Source: Nitratireductor basaltis (GTDB lineage Bacteria; Pseudomonadota; Alphaproteobacteria; Rhizobiales; Rhizobiaceae). Taken from it: DNA of 64,000 nt. The notes beneath the pieces were generated by a model that did no database searches, had not been told where the DNA came from, and saw only the letters and a list, made by a program, of their open reading frames with translations. The DNA lies in assembly GCF_000733725.1 (NCBI RefSeq), contig NZ_JMQM01000001.1:1054001-1118000 (forward strand), given 5' to 3'. Positions within the stretch are counted from its first letter, which is position 1. Each line of letters starts with the position of its first letter. Below, in pieces: positions 62,438 through 64,000 of this stretch. The position numbers and the translations under genes were made by a program.

Positions 62438-63259
62438 TCAGTCATCCGCCTTGAGGAGTTGGTCCATGGCGCGAGAAGGCTCGTCACATCCTGCCTCACC
62501 GACAATCCGGGCTGGTACGCCGGCCACCGTCTTTTTCGGCGGAACGGATTGCAATAGGACAGAACCCGAAGCCACCTTCGTGCAATGGCCGACTTCGATA
62601 TTGCCAAGGATTTTCGCCCCAGCACCGATCAGCACACCGTGTCCGATCTTTGGGTGGCGGTCGCCGGATTCCTTGCCGGTGCCGCCTAGGGTAACCTCGT
62701 GAAGGAGGGAGACGTCATCGCCTACCACGGCCGTCTGGCCGATAACCAGACCAGTCGCATGATCGATGAAGACCCCCTTGCCGATTTGTGCTGCCGGGTG
62801 AATGTCGGTCTGGAAGGCGGCCGATGACCGGCTTTGCAGATAAAGCGCGAAATCGCGGCGACCATTGTTCCACAACCAGTGTGCCAGCCTGTGCGTCTGA
62901 AGAGCATGGAAGCCCTTGAAATAGAGCACCGGCATTATGAAACGGTCGCATGCAGGATCACGATCATAGTAAGCCTGAATGTCGACACGCAGCGAAGCAG
63001 ACCATTCCGGCTGGTCATCCCGCATCGCGCGAAATGTCTGTCGTATCAAATCCGCACTTATATCCTGATGGTCAAGACGCTCGGAGACGCGGAAGATCAC
63101 CGAATCTTCCAGCGATACGTGATTGAGCACCGTCTCATAGACGAAACCGGCCAGGAACGGGTCGTTTTCTACAGCAGCCCGCGCCTCACTCTGCACCGCA
63201 GCCCAGATCGGATCCAGACTCTTGGGCGCATTCTTGTTGGTCAGTCGGGGCGCAGACAT
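62438..63259 (-). CDS. cysE: Serine O-acetyltransferase
   Basis: Makes O-acetylserine for cysteine synthesis. 273 residues, the E. coli-like full length. An N-terminal helical domain (IWAAVQSEARAAVENDPFLA) precedes the left-handed beta-helix: GIDIHPAAQ-like TDIHPAAQIGKGVFIDHATG, VLLHEVTLGGTGK-like DVSLLHEVTLGGTGKESGDR and HPKIGHGVLIGAGAKILGNI are diagnostic. Conserved His residues of the active site are in IDHATG and DRHPKIG. Feedback by cysteine is typical of this family. Followed by DUF3126. Confidence 0.96.
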   Translation of the reverse strand: MSAPRLTNKNAPKSLDPIWAAVQSEARAAVENDPFLAGFVYETVLNHVSLEDSVIFRVSERLDHQDISADLIRQTFRAMRDDQPEWSASLRVDIQAYYDRDPACDRFIMPVLYFKGFHALQTHRLAHWLWNNGRRDFALYLQSRSSAAFQTDIHPAAQIGKGVFIDHATGLVIGQTAVVGDDVSLLHEVTLGGTGKESGDRHPKIGHGVLIGAGAKILGNIEVGHCTKVASGSVLLQSVPPKKTVAGVPARIVGEAGCDEPSRAMDQLLKADD

Positions 63260-63395
63260 GGGCCACTCCGTTTGCTGTTCGCAAGGCCACTTCCTAGCCC
63301 AGATGAGTGGCTAGACGAAACCGGATTCTACTACATCAAAGATGAAAGAAAATTGATCTCTCATCCTGGCTGCCCGCCTGCATCAACGAAAAGCA

Positions 63396-64000
63396 TCAGG
63401 CCGCCTGGTCTCCAGTCAGGAAATCCAGAACCGCACGCGAGAAGACATCATTGCGATCGCCTGCAACCATATGACCTGCGCCGCCAACGTCAATATAGCT
63501 CGCAGACGGAACCATTTCGACAAATTCGCGCGCATATTCCTCATGCACGAGTTCAGACTGCATCCCTCGGACAAGAAGCACGGGGAGCCGAAGTCGCGGA
63601 AGCGCTTCTATCATCTCGCCGACAAGCTTTTCGGCGCCGCAGTTGATGTTGTTCCGGCCACGAATAAAGGCGGGATCCCAATGCCAACGGTACCGTCCGT
63701 CATCACACAGACGCAGGTTCTTGCGCAGGCCTTCCAGTGAACGCGGTTTGCGACGATGGGGCAGATACTGCGCAATCGACTCTGCAGCCTCTTCCAGCGA
63801 GGCGAAGCCTTCGTCCATTCGCGCGCCCATGAAACCCTGAATCCTGGCCACACCTTCGGGATCCATTCGCGGCGTGATGTCAACCAGAACAAGGGATTCA
63901 AGAAGGTCGCGGTCGCGAATGAGCGCACCGAGCGAGGCGAGACCGCCAAGCGATGCGCCTACGGCCGAAGGTCGCTGATGGAACTTCGACATGATCTGCG
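63396..64000 (-). CDS. Alpha/beta hydrolase, C-terminal part (5' end outside window)
   Basis: About 200 residues of an alpha/beta-hydrolase fold enzyme whose N-terminus lies past base 64000; the frame is open to the window edge. The nucleophile elbow GASLGG lies near residue 13 of the visible part, PVLLVRGMQSELV carries the likely acid, and DVGGAGHMVAGDRNDVFSRA carries the catalytic His. The reaction is unknown. The final residues are FLTGDQAA. An ATG at 63992 is internal. Confidence 0.88.
   Translation of the reverse strand, partial: QIMSKFHQRPSAVGASLGGLASLGALIRDRDLLESLVLVDITPRMDPEGVARIQGFMGARMDEGFASLEEAAESIAQYLPHRRKPRSLEGLRKNLRLCDDGRYRWHWDPAFIRGRNNINCGAEKLVGEMIEALPRLRLPVLLVRGMQSELVHEEYAREFVEMVPSASYIDVGGAGHMVAGDRNDVFSRAVLDFLTGDQAA

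Noticed and set aside
1-64000. CRISPR arrays, insertion sequences, prophage, integrons, rRNA
   Set aside because: I looked for regularly spaced repeats, transposase or integrase motifs, terminal inverted repeats with target duplications and rRNA sequence, and saw none.

Overview
The window looks like ordinary core chromosome of an alphaproteobacterium of the order Hyphomicrobiales (Rhizobiales), probably near Phyllobacteriaceae or Rhizobiaceae. The pointers are a CDP-alcohol-type phosphatidylcholine synthase (Pcs), an IalB-family exported protein, an NDUFA12-type complex I subunit, a DUF2155 protein beside aat-accC-accB, an RNase E with a long acidic insert in its S1 region, a BTLCP-type periplasmic cysteine proteinase and a PAS_5 protein. 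The family placement is inference from gene content; I could not run a search. I see no phage, transposase, integrase or CRISPR array. Codon use and base composition look even throughout, so there is no clear sign of recent transfer.

Layout. 1-1564: 3' end of hflX, convergent with mazG. 1896-6619 (+): a complete branched-chain-amino-acid-type ABC importer (livG, livF, binding protein, livH, livM) closed by a clear intrinsic terminator. 6808-15567 (-): a long housekeeping run, transcribed rlpA, D-Ala-D-Ala carboxypeptidase, tmk, holB, metG, tatD, metallo-hydrolase, YbaK-type deacylase, unknown secreted protein. 15834-15923: tRNA-Ser(TGA). 15971-17411: a DsrE-like protein divergent from a cupin-AraC regulator. 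17467-22183 (-): a BMP-type (nucleoside-like) ABC importer. 22322-24017 (-): quinone oxidoreductase and pcs. 24257-30334: a UbiH-type hydroxylase, an AEC transporter, hspQ, an IalB-like protein, an orphan peptide-type binding protein and a DsbA/FrnE-type oxidoreductase. 30346-38993: mfd, sdhE, recG, a DUF502 membrane protein and glmS. 39149-44219 (-): prfB with its programmed frameshift, penicillin-binding protein 1A and an N-acetylmuramoyl-L-alanine amidase. 44863-52962 (+): rne, an M48 protease, a periplasmic thiol protein, aroQ, accB, accC and aat. 52970-57405 (-): DUF2155, NDUFA12, an acetyltransferase, gatB, a CBS protein and a rhomboid. 57747-59960 (+): PAS_5, tandem PilZ and BTLCP proteinase genes. 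60057-64000: gamma-carbonic anhydrase, an unknown membrane protein, two small proteins, DUF3126, cysE and the C-terminal part of an alpha/beta hydrolase.

How it works together. Most genes serve translation and tRNA quality control (metG, gatB, aat, prfB, YbaK), DNA replication and repair (holB, tmk, mfd, recG), the envelope (carboxypeptidase, rlpA, PBP1A, amidase, glmS, pcs, M48 protease), central metabolism (accBC, aroQ, cysE, sdhE, NDUFA12, ubiquinone hydroxylase) and uptake (two complete ABC importers, one orphan binding protein).

I found no convincing new multi-gene defence or mobile system. The most interesting signals are regulatory: the prfB frameshift site; an 8-bp hairpin that buries the ribosome binding site of the BTLCP gene inside a PAS_5/PilZ/BTLCP cluster; a terminator with no upstream gene on its strand before the rhomboid (a candidate small RNA or attenuator); a structured non-coding region ahead of rne; a 35-bp inverted repeat ahead of mrcA; and two small-protein genes at 61491-62048, one only 58 codons long but with a strong Shine-Dalgarno sequence.
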